Of a stretch of 7,170 nucleotides of DNA, positions 1-7,170 are shown piece after piece. The DNA is taken from the NCBI GenBank assembly GCA_934662525.1, contig CAKUKJ010000111.1, forward strand, positions 1 to 7,170, read 5' to 3'. The first letter of the stretch is position 1, and each line of letters begins with the position of its first letter. The translations under genes and the position numbers were made by a program. The notes below the pieces were generated by a model. It worked only from the letters and a program-made list of their open reading frames with translations, did not search any database and was not told the DNA's origin. This stretch comes from an uncultured Coriobacteriales bacterium. GTDB taxonomy: Bacteria > Actinomycetota > Coriobacteriia > Coriobacteriales > UMGS124.

Positions 1-2645
<2,645 letters not shown>

Positions 2646-2677
2646 TCGGCGATGCCTCCTTCGAGTAGAGAAATGGC

Positions 2678-2725
2678 ATTTTACGCGCAATCCTTAATTG
2701 TAAAGCAAATTTTTTTGAATGCAAA
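2678..2725 (-). promoter_or_regulatory. Candidate rpoB promoter region (two overlapping sigma-70-like elements)
   Basis: Two candidates lie in the AT-rich spacer between the rplL terminator and rpoB. The first has a -35 TTTGCA (2720-2725), 17-nt spacer and -10 TACAAT (2697-2702); its spacer carries a run of seven A. The second has TTTACA (2699-2704) and TAAAAT (2678-2683), better hexamers but only a 15-nt spacer. Either would give an rpoB leader of roughly 25-45 nt. The terminator just upstream makes a separate rpoB promoter plausible. The elements are seen in the sequence; their activity is inferred. Confidence 0.55.
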
Positions 2726-2760
2726 GGTCATCCAGCCGACGCCATCAATCCCCCGTATAC

Positions 2761-2791
2761 AAAAAAACGGAGCCCGGAAACCCGGACTCCG
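2761..2791 (-). terminator. Intrinsic terminator after rplL
   Basis: A 10-bp stem (arms 2782-2791 and 2768-2777, one G-U pair) with a four-base loop GTTT is followed directly by seven T on the transcribed strand (2761-2767). It begins 29 bases after the rplL stop. It would end the rplJL transcript, fully or partly, separating high-level stalk protein synthesis from rpoB. Confidence 0.9.
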
Positions 2792-2820
2792 CCTTTGCAA
2801 ACCAGTAAGTAGAAGAAAGA

Positions 2821-3192
2821 CTACTTAACGGACGCGGTAGCGCCAGCCTCTTCGAGCTTGGCCTTGGCCTCGTCGGCCTTCTCCTTGTTGACGCCCTCGA
2901 GCAGGGTCTTGGGAGCGCCGTCGACGGCCTCCTTGGCCTCCTTGAGGCCCAGACCGGTGAGCTCGCGGACAACCTTGATGACGGCGATCTTGTTGGCGCC
3001 GAAGGACTCGAGGACCACGTCGAACTCGGTCTTCTCCTCCTCAGCGGCAGCGCCAGCGCCGGCAACAGCGGCCACAGCCACGGGGGCAGCGGACACGCCG
3101 AAGACATCCTCGAGCTCGTGAACGAGCTCGGAAAGCTCAATCGCCGTCATGCCCTTAAGGGTCTCGACGATCTCTTCCTTGGTGACAGCCAT
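2821..3192 (-). CDS. rplL: 50S ribosomal protein L7/L12
   Basis: Acidic stalk protein that binds L10 as dimers and recruits translational GTPases such as EF-Tu and EF-G to the ribosome. It has 123 residues, normal for the family (about 120-130). Residues 1-33 are the helical dimerisation and L10-binding domain. Residues 34-50 form an Ala/Val/Gly-rich flexible hinge. Residues 54-123 form the factor-binding domain, with the conserved run around [20 protein letters not shown] (68-87). The ATG at 3192 is 7 nt from a GAAGGAG ribosome-binding site (3200-3206). It follows rplJ by 71 nt and shares its transcript. The only odd point is a small 6-bp hairpin in that gap. Confidence 0.98.
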   Translation of the reverse strand: MAVTKEEIVETLKGMTAIELSELVHELEDVFGVSAAPVAVAAVAGAGAAAEEEKTEFDVVLESFGANKIAVIKVVRELTGLGLKEAKEAVDGAPKTLLEGVNKEKADEAKAKLEEAGATASVK

Positions 3193-3214
3193 TCTAAAAC
3201 TCCTTCTGATGCTA

Positions 3215-3230
3215 TGCCGCAGATGCGACA
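3215..3230 (-). other. Small hairpin between rplJ and rplL
   Basis: A 6-bp stem (arms 3225-3230 and 3215-3220) with the loop ATCT sits in the 71-nt rplJ-rplL gap. No U-run follows, so it is not a terminator. It could protect or punctuate the mRNA before the strongly translated rplL, but that role is inferred from position alone. Confidence 0.35.
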
Positions 3231-3263
3231 GGCGATGTAAAAAGTTTGAAGGCTAGGCGGCTA

Positions 3264-3755
3264 TTAAGCAGCCTGCTCCTTCTGCTCGCGGATAAGGTCG
3301 ATAACGCGGGCAATCTGAGACATGGGGTTGAGCATGGTAGCCAGAATCGTGCCGAGAAGCTGATCGCGACCGGGCAGGTCGGCAATAGCGTTGGCAGTAG
3401 CCTCGTCACACACAGCGCCGTCGACGAGACCGCACTTGATCACGACGGACTTGTTCTCCTTGGCGAAGTCCTTGATCACCTTACCGGCGCTTGCAGGATC
3501 CTTCTCAAAGAAGACATAAGCGTTGGTGCCGGTGAGCATCTCGCCCATATCGGGATTGGACGTATCGGCCAGAGCGCGGTTCACAAGGTTGTTCTTGTAA
3601 ACAGAGCACTTGGCGCCGTTCTCACGAAGGCTCTTGCGAAGAGTGCTGAAAGCCTTCACGGTCAGGCCGCGGTAATCGATGACGAAGAAACCGGCGTTGT
3701 TGCCGAGATCCTCGGTGATTGCAGCAACCTGGTCAATCTTTTTCTGAGTGGGCAT
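3264..3755 (-). CDS. rplJ: 50S ribosomal protein L10
   Basis: Stalk base protein: it binds 23S rRNA together with L11 and carries L7/L12 dimers on its C-terminal helix. It has 163 residues, at the short end of the family. The N-terminal domain includes the conserved FFVIDYRGLTV stretch (about 23-33) and the SVYKNNLVNRAL motif (about 51-62). The C-terminal helix ends in IARVIDLIREQKEQAA. The start at 3755 (MPTQKKID) is chosen because AAAGGAGGT lies upstream, with the AGGAGG core (3765-3770) 9 nt away. The frame stays open for 43 more codons upstream, but that stretch is the regulatory leader, not protein. Expression is probably controlled by L10 itself through this leader. rplL follows. Confidence 0.97.
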   Translation of the reverse strand: MPTQKKIDQVAAITEDLGNNAGFFVIDYRGLTVKAFSTLRKSLRENGAKCSVYKNNLVNRALADTSNPDMGEMLTGTNAYVFFEKDPASAGKVIKDFAKENKSVVIKCGLVDGAVCDEATANAIADLPGRDQLLGTILATMLNPMSQIARVIDLIREQKEQAA

Positions 3756-3824
3756 ATCGTTGCACCTCCTTTCCTCGTGCGCGACCAGCCGGAAAGCTTG
3801 TGGCAGGCCGCATTCACAAGGAAT

Positions 3825-3863
3825 GAAAACGGCCCCCCGCGCCACAAAGACACAGGAGGCCGT
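3825..3863 (-). terminator. Attenuator hairpin in the rplJ leader
   Basis: A 15-bp uninterrupted stem, rich in G-C and G-U pairs (arms 3849-3863 and 3829-3843), has a five-base loop TTTGT and is followed by a short T run (TTTTC, its first T in the stem). It lies between the L10-binding leader and the rplJ start. Part of its 5' arm, GTCTTTG (3845-3851), is an exact complement of CAAAGAC (3929-3935) in the leader, so leader pairing would prevent it from forming. The weak T run fits a conditional attenuator better than a full terminator. Confidence 0.7.
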
Positions 3864-3883
3864 AAGGTACAAACCTTTGACCA

Positions 3884-3937
3884 CCTAGGCAGGAGGGTCG
3901 CCCCATTATGTCCTCAAGGACACCGGCCGTCTTTGGC
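3884..3937 (-). promoter_or_regulatory. L10 ribosomal protein leader (L10(L12)4-binding mRNA element)
   Basis: The RNA reads CCAAAGACGGCCGGTG, a 5-bp hairpin (3909-3922), TAAT, a small GGG/CCC hairpin with loop GCGA (3895-3904), then CCTGCCTAGG. This follows the layout I know for bacterial rplJ leaders: AAGACnG..GGUG, then hairpin, UUAAU and CCUGCC.AGG, forming a kink-turned stem bound by L10-L7/L12. The position directly upstream of rplJ agrees. In Bacillus-type systems excess L10 complex shuts the operon down through leader attenuation, and the downstream hairpin here fits that. The match is from memory, not a covariance-model score. Confidence 0.75.
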
Positions 3938-3960
3938 AGCGGATCGCATCACGTTGATAT

Positions 3961-3977
3961 GCTTGCTGTTTGCAAGC
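3961..3977 (-). other. Small hairpin near the 5' end of the rplJ leader
   Basis: A 6-bp perfect stem GCTTGC/GCAAGC with the loop AAACA. If the candidate promoter at 3984-3992 is used, it would sit at the very start of the rplJ transcript, where it could protect the 5' end. No protein-binding motif is recognised. Confidence 0.35.
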
Positions 3978-3983
3978 CTGTGT

Positions 3984-3992
3984 ATTAAAGCA
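3984..3992 (-). promoter_or_regulatory. Candidate extended -10 promoter for rplJL
   Basis: TGC followed by TTTAAT (five of six matches to TATAAT) makes an extended -10 element immediately after the U-run of the rplA terminator. No convincing -35 box is spaced upstream; that position would fall inside the terminator stem. It is proposed mainly because a terminator precedes it and a long regulated leader follows. A weaker alternative start further down the leader is possible. Confidence 0.35.
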
Positions 3993-3993
3993 T

Positions 3994-4032
3994 AAAAAAG
4001 GCCCTGCTCCCCCAAAAACTGGGAACAGGGCC
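3994..4032 (-). terminator. Intrinsic terminator after rplA
   Basis: A 12-bp GC-rich stem (arms 4021-4032 and 4000-4011, one G-U pair) with a nine-base loop AGTTTTTGG is followed by six T (3994-3999). It lies 26 bases after the rplA stop and should end the nusG/rplK/rplA transcript. This separates L11/L1 from the stalk genes, which in E. coli are partly co-transcribed. Confidence 0.92.
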
Positions 4033-4058
4033 CAAGCAACACCTTATGAGCACAAGCT

Positions 4059-4775
4059 CTACTCAGCGGCAGCATCCATGAAGTTGCGCACCACAGCGGA
4101 ATCGACCTTGATGCCGGGGCCCATGGTCGTGGTGATGGTGACGGACTTGATGTAGCGGCCCTTGGCGGTGGAGGGCTTGACGCGGAGGATCTCAGTCATG
4201 AGCGCGCCATAGTTCTCCACGAGCTGCTCGGTGGTGAAGGAAGCCTTGCCCATGGGGATGTGGCAGATGCCGTAACGGTCGGCGCGGTACTCGACGCGGC
4301 CGGCCTTGAGCTCGGAGACCATCTTGGCGACGTCCATGGTCACGGTGCCCAGCTTGGGGTTGGGCATGAGGCCGCGGGGGCCGAGGATCTTACCGATGCG
4401 GCCGACCTTGGCCATCATGTTAGGCGTGGCGATAGCGGCGTCGAAGTTGATCTCGCCCTTCTGAATCTGAGCGACGAGCTCGTCGGAGCCGATGACGTCG
4501 GCGCCGGCAGCCTCAGCCTCGCGGGCCTTGTCGCCCTCGGCAAAGACGGCGACGCGGACGGTCTTGCCGGTGCCGTGGGGCAGGGCGATGGAGCCGCGGA
4601 TGTTCTGGTCGGCCTTGCGGGGGTCGATGCCGAGCCGGAAGTGAACCTCGACGGACTCGTCGAACTTGGCAGAAGCGGTCTCCTGGGCCAGCTTCACGGC
4701 CTCGACGGGAACATAGAGCTTCTGGGAGTCGATCTTGGCAGCCTGCTCGTTGTAACGCTTGCCGTGCTTAGGCAT
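4059..4775 (-). CDS. rplA: 50S ribosomal protein L1
   Basis: Binds 23S rRNA helices 76-78 to form the mobile L1 stalk that guides deacylated tRNA out of the E site; in many bacteria it also represses its own mRNA. It has 238 residues, normal for the family. The family signature is clear: [20 protein letters not shown] at about 124-143, followed by GTVTMDV. The ATG at 4775 (MPKHGKRY) is 6 nt from GAAAGGA (4782-4788). An in-frame ATG 16 codons upstream (4823) is rejected because that stretch overlaps the predicted L1 mRNA site and lacks a ribosome-binding site. It follows rplK by 77 nt and is closed by a strong terminator. Confidence 0.98.
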   Translation of the reverse strand: MPKHGKRYNEQAAKIDSQKLYVPVEAVKLAQETASAKFDESVEVHFRLGIDPRKADQNIRGSIALPHGTGKTVRVAVFAEGDKAREAEAAGADVIGSDELVAQIQKGEINFDAAIATPNMMAKVGRIGKILGPRGLMPNPKLGTVTMDVAKMVSELKAGRVEYRADRYGICHIPMGKASFTTEQLVENYGALMTEILRVKPSTAKGRYIKSVTITTTMGPGIKVDSAVVRNFMDAAAE

Positions 4776-4787
4776 GGTGTTTCCTTT

Positions 4788-4826
4788 CGTGGTTGTGTCG
4801 GGTCCCTCTTGGGGCTCTCCCACTGG
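4788..4826 (-). promoter_or_regulatory. Probable L1-binding autoregulatory mRNA site before rplA
   Basis: The rplK-rplA spacer carries AGTGGGAG (GTGG at 4820-4823) and, downstream, GACACAACCAC (CCAC at 4789-4792). GTGG and CCAC can pair to enclose an asymmetric internal loop and a C-rich/G-rich inner stem, resembling L1 sites in the rplK-rplA spacer of other bacteria and the L1 site in 23S rRNA. The CCAC strand is directly joined to the rplA Shine-Dalgarno, so L1 binding could block rplA initiation. Motif and position are seen; binding is inferred. Confidence 0.55.
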
Positions 4827-4839
4827 CGGCTAAAAGCCG
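4827..4839 (-). other. Small hairpin after rplK
   Basis: A 5-bp perfect stem (CGGCT/AGCCG) with a three-base loop lies 13 nt after the rplK stop and directly upstream of the proposed L1 site. It may be a base-stacking part of the L1-responsive fold. No U-run follows, so it is not a terminator. Confidence 0.35.
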
Positions 4840-4852
4840 TTGGGTATACGAA

Positions 4853-5284
4853 CTACTCGGCGACGGTGACGCCCATGGAACGGGCGGTGCCGGCGATGAT
4901 GCTCATGGCAGCCTCAATGCTGTTGGCGTTGAGGTCGGGCATCTTGGTCTCAGCAATCTGACGCAGTTGCTCCTGCGTAAGCTGGGCGACCTTGTCGGCC
5001 TGGGGCTTTGCGGAGCCGGACTTGATGCCGCAAGCCTGCTTGATCAGGACGGCTGCGGGAGGGGTCTTCGTGATGAACTCGAAGCTCTTGTCCTCGAACA
5101 CCGTGATCTCGACAGGGATGATGGTGCCGGCCTTGTCAGAGGTGCGGGCATTGAACTCCTTGCAGAACGCCATGATGTTGACGCCCTTGGAACCCAGGGC
5201 AGGACCGACGGGAGGAGCAGGGTTGGCTGCGCCAGCCGGAATCTGGAGCTTGATGAAACCAGTTACCTTCTTCTTGGGGGCCAT
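4853..5284 (-). CDS. rplK: 50S ribosomal protein L11
   Basis: Binds the GTPase-associated region of 23S rRNA near the L10/L12 stalk, and is the target site for thiostrepton-type antibiotics and for RelA activation. It has 143 residues, standard length. The N-terminal domain (about 1-70) contains [17 protein letters not shown] at about 15-31, with the conserved prolines. The C-terminal rRNA-binding domain has the signature [20 protein letters not shown] (114-133). The ATG at 5284 ([10 protein letters not shown]) lies 6 nt from AAGAGGA (5291-5297). The frame is open 27 codons further upstream, but that part covers the intergenic hairpin and has no family similarity. No terminator separates it from nusG (spacer 92 nt), so co-transcription is likely. 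Confidence 0.98.
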   Translation of the reverse strand: MAPKKKVTGFIKLQIPAGAANPAPPVGPALGSKGVNIMAFCKEFNARTSDKAGTIIPVEITVFEDKSFEFITKTPPAAVLIKQACGIKSGSAKPQADKVAQLTQEQLRQIAETKMPDLNANSIEAAMSIIAGTARSMGVTVAE

Positions 5285-5330
5285 ATGAGATCCTCTTTCA
5301 TATATGACTCGCGACCAATGATATATCTCA

Positions 5331-5364
5331 TAAGTACACGCCACCTTGCGGCGACGTGCACTCA
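5331..5364 (-). other. 15-bp GNRA-loop hairpin between nusG and rplK
   Basis: Arms 5350-5364 and 5331-5345 pair over 15 contiguous base pairs, several of them G-U, closed by a GCAA tetraloop. No U-run follows (CTTATGAG), so it is unlikely to terminate transcription. It may mark an RNA processing or stability boundary between the secE-nusG and rplKA parts of the transcript. The structure is seen; the function is inferred. Confidence 0.6.
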
Positions 5365-5376
5365 ATGGGATCGAAC

Positions 5377-5916
5377 TTAGTTGATTGAGGCTATCTGATC
5401 GAAGCTCAGCTCGACAGGAGTCTCGCGACCGAAAATTGTAACGCTAACGCGCACCTTGCCAGCCTCAGGATTGACCTCCGTCACGATACCGTCGAAATCA
5501 GCGAGCGGGCCGGACTTGACCTTGACGGTCTGCCCGACCTCGACATCGACGGAGGTATGGCGCACAGGGGTACCCGCATCGTCACGATGCATGATGGAAT
5601 TGAACTCATCGCGCGTGAGCGGCACGGGCTTGTTGTTGTCTGCGCCCACGAATCCCGTGACACCCGGAGTGTTGCGAACGATGGACCAAGTGTGGTCGTT
5701 CATCTCCATGCGCACAAGAACATAGCCGGGAAGCACCTTGGAATCCTTGACGGTGCGCTGACCGCCCTCCTTGACCTCCGTGACCTCTTCAGTGGGAATC
5801 TGGATGTCGACGATGGACTTGGAGAGGCCATTCATCTCGATACGGTGCTGAAGGTCGGCCTTGACCTTGTTCTCGTAACCTGAATACGTATGGACAACAT
5901 ACCAACGCTTAGCCAT
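5377..5916 (-). CDS. nusG: Transcription termination/antitermination factor NusG
   Basis: Binds the RNA polymerase clamp through its NGN domain, and Rho or ribosomal S10 through its KOW domain, coupling transcription to termination or translation. It has 179 residues, the compact family length. The NGN domain spans about 1-115: it starts [18 protein letters not shown] and includes [11 protein letters not shown] (62-72), W76 and the TPGVTGFVG motif (83-91). The KOW domain is at about 128-156 ([19 protein letters not shown]). It lacks the long acidic N-terminal extension of Streptomyces and mycobacterial NusG. The ATG at 5916 is 3 nt after the secE stop. Its Shine-Dalgarno GAGG (5923-5926) lies inside the last secE codons, so the two are probably translationally coupled. 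Confidence 0.98.
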   Translation of the reverse strand: MAKRWYVVHTYSGYENKVKADLQHRIEMNGLSKSIVDIQIPTEEVTEVKEGGQRTVKDSKVLPGYVLVRMEMNDHTWSIVRNTPGVTGFVGADNNKPVPLTRDEFNSIMHRDDAGTPVRHTSVDVEVGQTVKVKSGPLADFDGIVTEVNPEAGKVRVSVTIFGRETPVELSFDQIASIN

Positions 5917-5919
5917 GAC

Positions 5920-6210
5920 TTACCTCAATCCCTGGTAGGCGTAGAGCACAGGAACAATGACTGCGTCTACAACAGCGATAAGGACGCCGAAGAACACAAG
6001 CATGCCAAGAACAGCGCCCGTATACTTGACGAGCTCGTCTTTCGTGGGCCACGTCACGCGCTTGATTTCTGACTTGACGCCCTTGAAGTAGGTACGGGCT
6101 CGCTCGACCAGGCCGGGCTTCTTGTCCTTGGAGTCCTTCTTCTTAGGCGCGGTCTCCGCAGGCTTCTTGCCCTCAACGCCAGAGACGTTCTTGGATTTGC
6201 TAGATGCCAT
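5920..6210 (-). CDS. secE: Preprotein translocase subunit SecE
   Basis: Essential small membrane subunit that clamps the two halves of the SecY channel. It has 96 residues. Positions 1-33 are a Lys/Ser-rich hydrophilic tail, 34-60 an amphipathic surface helix with the signature EIKRVTWPTKDEL (48-60), and about 64-92 a single transmembrane helix. This is the one-TM form seen in most bacteria, unlike the three-TM E. coli protein. The ATG at 6210 (MASSKSKN) is chosen because AAGGA (6218-6222) lies 7 nt upstream. An in-frame ATG at 6252 abuts the terminator U-run and has no ribosome-binding site. No clear promoter is visible between the terminator at 6253 and this start, so expression may depend on read-through. 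Confidence 0.96.
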   Translation of the reverse strand: MASSKSKNVSGVEGKKPAETAPKKKDSKDKKPGLVERARTYFKGVKSEIKRVTWPTKDELVKYTGAVLGMLVFFGVLIAVVDAVIVPVLYAYQGLR

Positions 6211-6252
6211 AAGGTCGTCCTTAATCACCGGAGAGCAAAATACGACAGACAT

Positions 6253-6285
6253 AAAAAGACTCGCCCATCTTTCGACGGACGAGTC
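6253..6285 (-). terminator. Intrinsic terminator between tRNA-Trp and secE
   Basis: A 12-bp contiguous stem (arms 6274-6285 and 6258-6269, two G-U pairs) with a GAAA tetraloop is followed by five T (6253-6257). It starts 10 nt beyond the tRNA CCA end. It should end the rpmG-tRNA transcript, and its strength raises the question of how secE-nusG is transcribed. Its 5' arm can pair instead with the tRNA leader (see findings). Confidence 0.9.
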
Positions 6286-6295
6286 GATTAAATAC

Positions 6296-6371
6296 TGGCA
6301 GGCCAGGAGGGACTCGAACCCCCAACAAACGGTTTTGGAGACCGCCGCTCTACCATTGGAGCTACTGGCCT
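6296..6371 (-). tRNA. trnW: tRNA-Trp (anticodon CCA)
   Basis: A complete 76-nt cloverleaf including an encoded CCA end (6296-6298). The acceptor stem is AGGCCAG/CTGGCCT (7 bp) and the D-arm is GCTC/GAGC. The anticodon stem GCGGT/ACCGT encloses the loop CTCCAAA, with anticodon CCA at 6336-6338 (tRNA positions 34-36). The T-stem GGGGG/CCCTC carries the loop TTCGAGT. The discriminator base is G, as expected for bacterial tRNA-Trp. It follows rpmG by 24 nt with no terminator between, so the precursor is probably a dicistronic rpmG-tRNA transcript. tRNA-Trp between rpmG and secE is a common bacterial arrangement. Confidence 0.98.
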
Positions 6372-6395
6372 AGAAACGGTACGACTCGCCGAATA

Positions 6396-6545
6396 CTAAC
6401 GAGTCTCGCGATGAAGCGTGTGGTGACGGCACCAAGGGCAATACTTCTTGAACTCCACACGGTCGGGAGTCGTTGCCTTGTTCTTGGTCATGGTATAGTT
6501 GCGGCGCTTGCACTCGGTGCAAGCGAGGGTAACCATAGTGCGCAT
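6396..6545 (-). CDS. rpmG: 50S ribosomal protein L33
   Basis: Small zinc-ribbon protein of the large subunit near the E site. It has 49 residues, normal length. It is the zinc-binding (C+) form: CTEC at 9-12 and CPWC at 36-39 supply the four cysteines, flanked by the family strings [11 protein letters not shown] and VEFKKYC and ending HTLHRETR. The ATG at 6545 (MRTMVTLAC) is 5 nt from AGGAGG (6551-6556), which decides against the ATG three codons later and the one 13 codons earlier. It has its own promoter and leader hairpin upstream and is followed directly by tRNA-Trp. Many bacteria keep a second, zinc-free L33 elsewhere for zinc starvation; this copy is the zinc-dependent one. Confidence 0.97.
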   Translation of the reverse strand: MRTMVTLACTECKRRNYTMTKNKATTPDRVEFKKYCPWCRHHTLHRETR

Positions 6546-6557
6546 TCGATCCTCCTG

Positions 6558-6586
6558 AAAAAACAAGCTCCATCTGTGGAGCACGT
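6558..6586 (-). promoter_or_regulatory. Terminator-like hairpin in the rpmG leader
   Basis: A 6-bp perfect stem (GCTCCA/TGGAGC, arms 6577-6582 and 6567-6572) with the loop CAGA extends past one T-T mismatch by three more pairs. It is followed by TTGTTTTTT running straight into the rpmG Shine-Dalgarno. With the promoter at 6593-6621, transcription would start at about 6586, so the hairpin would form right at the 5' end. It may stabilise the mRNA or attenuate rpmG; no ligand or protein motif is recognised. Confidence 0.5.
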
Positions 6587-6592
6587 TGGATA

Positions 6593-6621
6593 ACTTTACA
6601 CTCTGTGTCGCTGTATGTCAA
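6593..6621 (-). promoter_or_regulatory. Sigma-70-type promoter of rpmG-tRNA-Trp
   Basis: A perfect -35 box TTGACA (6616-6621), an ideal 17-nt spacer and -10 TAAAGT (6593-6598, four of six matches). It lies in the spacer after the tuf terminator and about 48 nt upstream of rpmG, predicting a leader of about 40 nt. This is the strongest promoter match in the window. Confidence 0.8.
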
Positions 6622-6684
6622 CGAACAATCCCACGCATACAATTTCGACACGAGTTGCTTGGTCGAAGACACACAGAGACACAG

Positions 6685-6720
6685 AAACAAAAGAAGCCCG
6701 ACACCTTTCGATGCCGGGCT
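6685..6720 (-). terminator. Intrinsic terminator after tuf
   Basis: An 11-bp contiguous stem (arms 6710-6720 and 6695-6705, two G-U pairs) with a GAAA tetraloop is followed by a T-rich run TCTTTTGTTT. It lies 22 bases after the tuf stop. It closes the tuf transcript; the promoter for rpmG follows immediately. Confidence 0.9.
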
Positions 6721-6742
6721 CCAGCAAAGCAAGAAAGCGAGA

Positions 6743-7170
6743 CTACTCGATGATAGTAGAAACGCGGCCCGAACCCACGGTGTGGCCACCCTCGCGAATA
6801 GCGAAGCGCAGACCCTCCTCCATGGCGATGGGGTGAATCAGGGTACCAGTGATGGTCACGTGGTCACCGGGCATGACCATCTCGGTGCCCTCGGGCAGGT
6901 CGACGCGACCAGTGATGTCAGTGGTACGGAAGTAGAACTGGGGACGATAGCCCGTGAAGAACGGGGTGTGACGGCCGCCCTCGTCCTTGGTCAGGATGTA
7001 CATCTCACCGGTGAACTTGGTGTGAGGATGAACCGAACCGGGCTTGCAGAGAACCTGGCCGCGCTCGATGTCCTCGCGCTTGATGCCGCGGAGCAGGACG
7101 CCGACGTTGTCGCCAGCCTGGCCCTCGTCGAGGCTCTTGCGGAACATCTCGATGCCAGTGGCAGTGGTGG
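6743..7170 (-). CDS. tuf: Elongation factor Tu (partial, 5' end outside window)
   Basis: GTPase that carries aminoacyl-tRNA to the ribosomal A site. Only the last 141 codons are present, from [16 protein letters not shown] to the stop at 6743; the full protein is about 395-400 residues, so the G domain lies beyond the right edge. Visible are the end of domain II ([21 protein letters not shown]) and domain III, including [55 protein letters not shown] and the terminal [20 protein letters not shown]. Gene identity is certain. Further right one would expect fusA and the rpsL/rpsG group, as in other bacteria. Confidence 0.98.
   Translation of the reverse strand, partial: TTATGIEMFRKSLDEGQAGDNVGVLLRGIKREDIERGQVLCKPGSVHPHTKFTGEMYILTKDEGGRHTPFFTGYRPQFYFRTTDITGRVDLPEGTEMVMPGDHVTITGTLIHPIAMEEGLRFAIREGGHTVGSGRVSTIIE

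Noticed and set aside
3756..3884. A 43-codon upstream extension of rplJ.
   Set aside because: It has no L10 similarity, overlaps the attenuator and lacks a ribosome-binding site, whereas a strong AGGAGG precedes the internal ATG.
3913..3948. A possible leader peptide (ATG at 3948, about 11 codons) in the rplJ leader.
   Set aside because: It has no Shine-Dalgarno, lies across the structured L10 element, and has no run of regulatory codons.
5285..5365. A 27-codon upstream extension of rplK.
   Set aside because: It covers the intergenic hairpin, has no family similarity, and the downstream ATG has AAGAGGA at good spacing.
4260..5380. Plus-strand open frames antisense to rplA and rplK.
   Set aside because: They have the same shadow pattern with low-complexity translations, while the minus strand carries unmistakable L1 and L11 with ribosome-binding sites.
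6211..6252. A 14-codon upstream extension of secE.
   Set aside because: It would start on the terminator U-run without a ribosome-binding site; AAGGA marks the start at 6210.
6286..6320. A possible secE promoter with -10 TATTTA just after tRNA-Trp.
   Set aside because: The matching -35 position inside the tRNA fits poorly, and transcription would start at or inside the terminator stem.

Overview
The window is a core informational gene cluster, transcribed entirely on the minus strand (right to left): tuf (3' part) - rpmG - tRNA-Trp - secE - nusG - rplK - rplA - rplJ - rplL - rpoB (5' three quarters). The coding DNA is GC-rich with strongly GC-biased third positions, while the intergenic DNA is more AT-rich. 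RpoB reads like actinobacterial beta subunits and lacks the two large insertions of the E. coli protein. NusG (179 aa) has no long acidic N-terminal extension of the Mycobacterium/Streptomyces kind. Together these suggest an actinobacterium outside that group, most likely a member of the Coriobacteriia (Collinsella/Olsenella/Atopobium-like). That placement is an inference from remembered protein sequences, not from a search.

Layout from right to left. 7170-6743: C-terminal third of EF-Tu, closed by a strong terminator (6685-6720). 6621-6396: a good sigma-70-type promoter, a very short leader made almost wholly of a hairpin plus U-run, and rpmG (L33). 6371-6296: tRNA-Trp(CCA), directly followed by a 12-bp intrinsic terminator (6253-6285) ahead of secE. 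6210-5377: secE and nusG, 3 bases apart. 5364-5331: a 15-bp GNRA-loop hairpin without a U-run. 5284-4059: rplK and rplA, with a probable L1-binding mRNA site at the rplA ribosome-binding site, ended by a strong terminator (3994-4032). 3992-3756: the gene-free stretch before rplJ, holding a candidate promoter, an L10-type leader and an attenuator. 3755-2821: rplJ and rplL (L10 and L7/L12, the ribosomal stalk), ended by a terminator (2761-2791). 2725-1: candidate rpoB promoter(s) and rpoB from a GTG start, running off the left edge at residue 881.

The products build the ribosome (L33, L11, L1, L10, L7/L12), deliver aminoacyl-tRNA (EF-Tu, tRNA-Trp), make and control RNA polymerase (RpoB, NusG) and form the Sec channel (SecE). 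Five terminator-like hairpins split the cluster into several units, which would allow separate tuning of EF-Tu, L33/tRNA, SecE/NusG/L11/L1, the stalk proteins and RNA polymerase. Two feedback sites (L1 at rplA, L10 at rplJ) match known ribosomal-protein autoregulation.

I see no undescribed multi-gene system. The items most worth checking are a rewritten, about 8-residue longer fork-loop-2 segment in RpoB, and a 9-bp stem bracketing tRNA-Trp that would compete with the terminator in front of secE.
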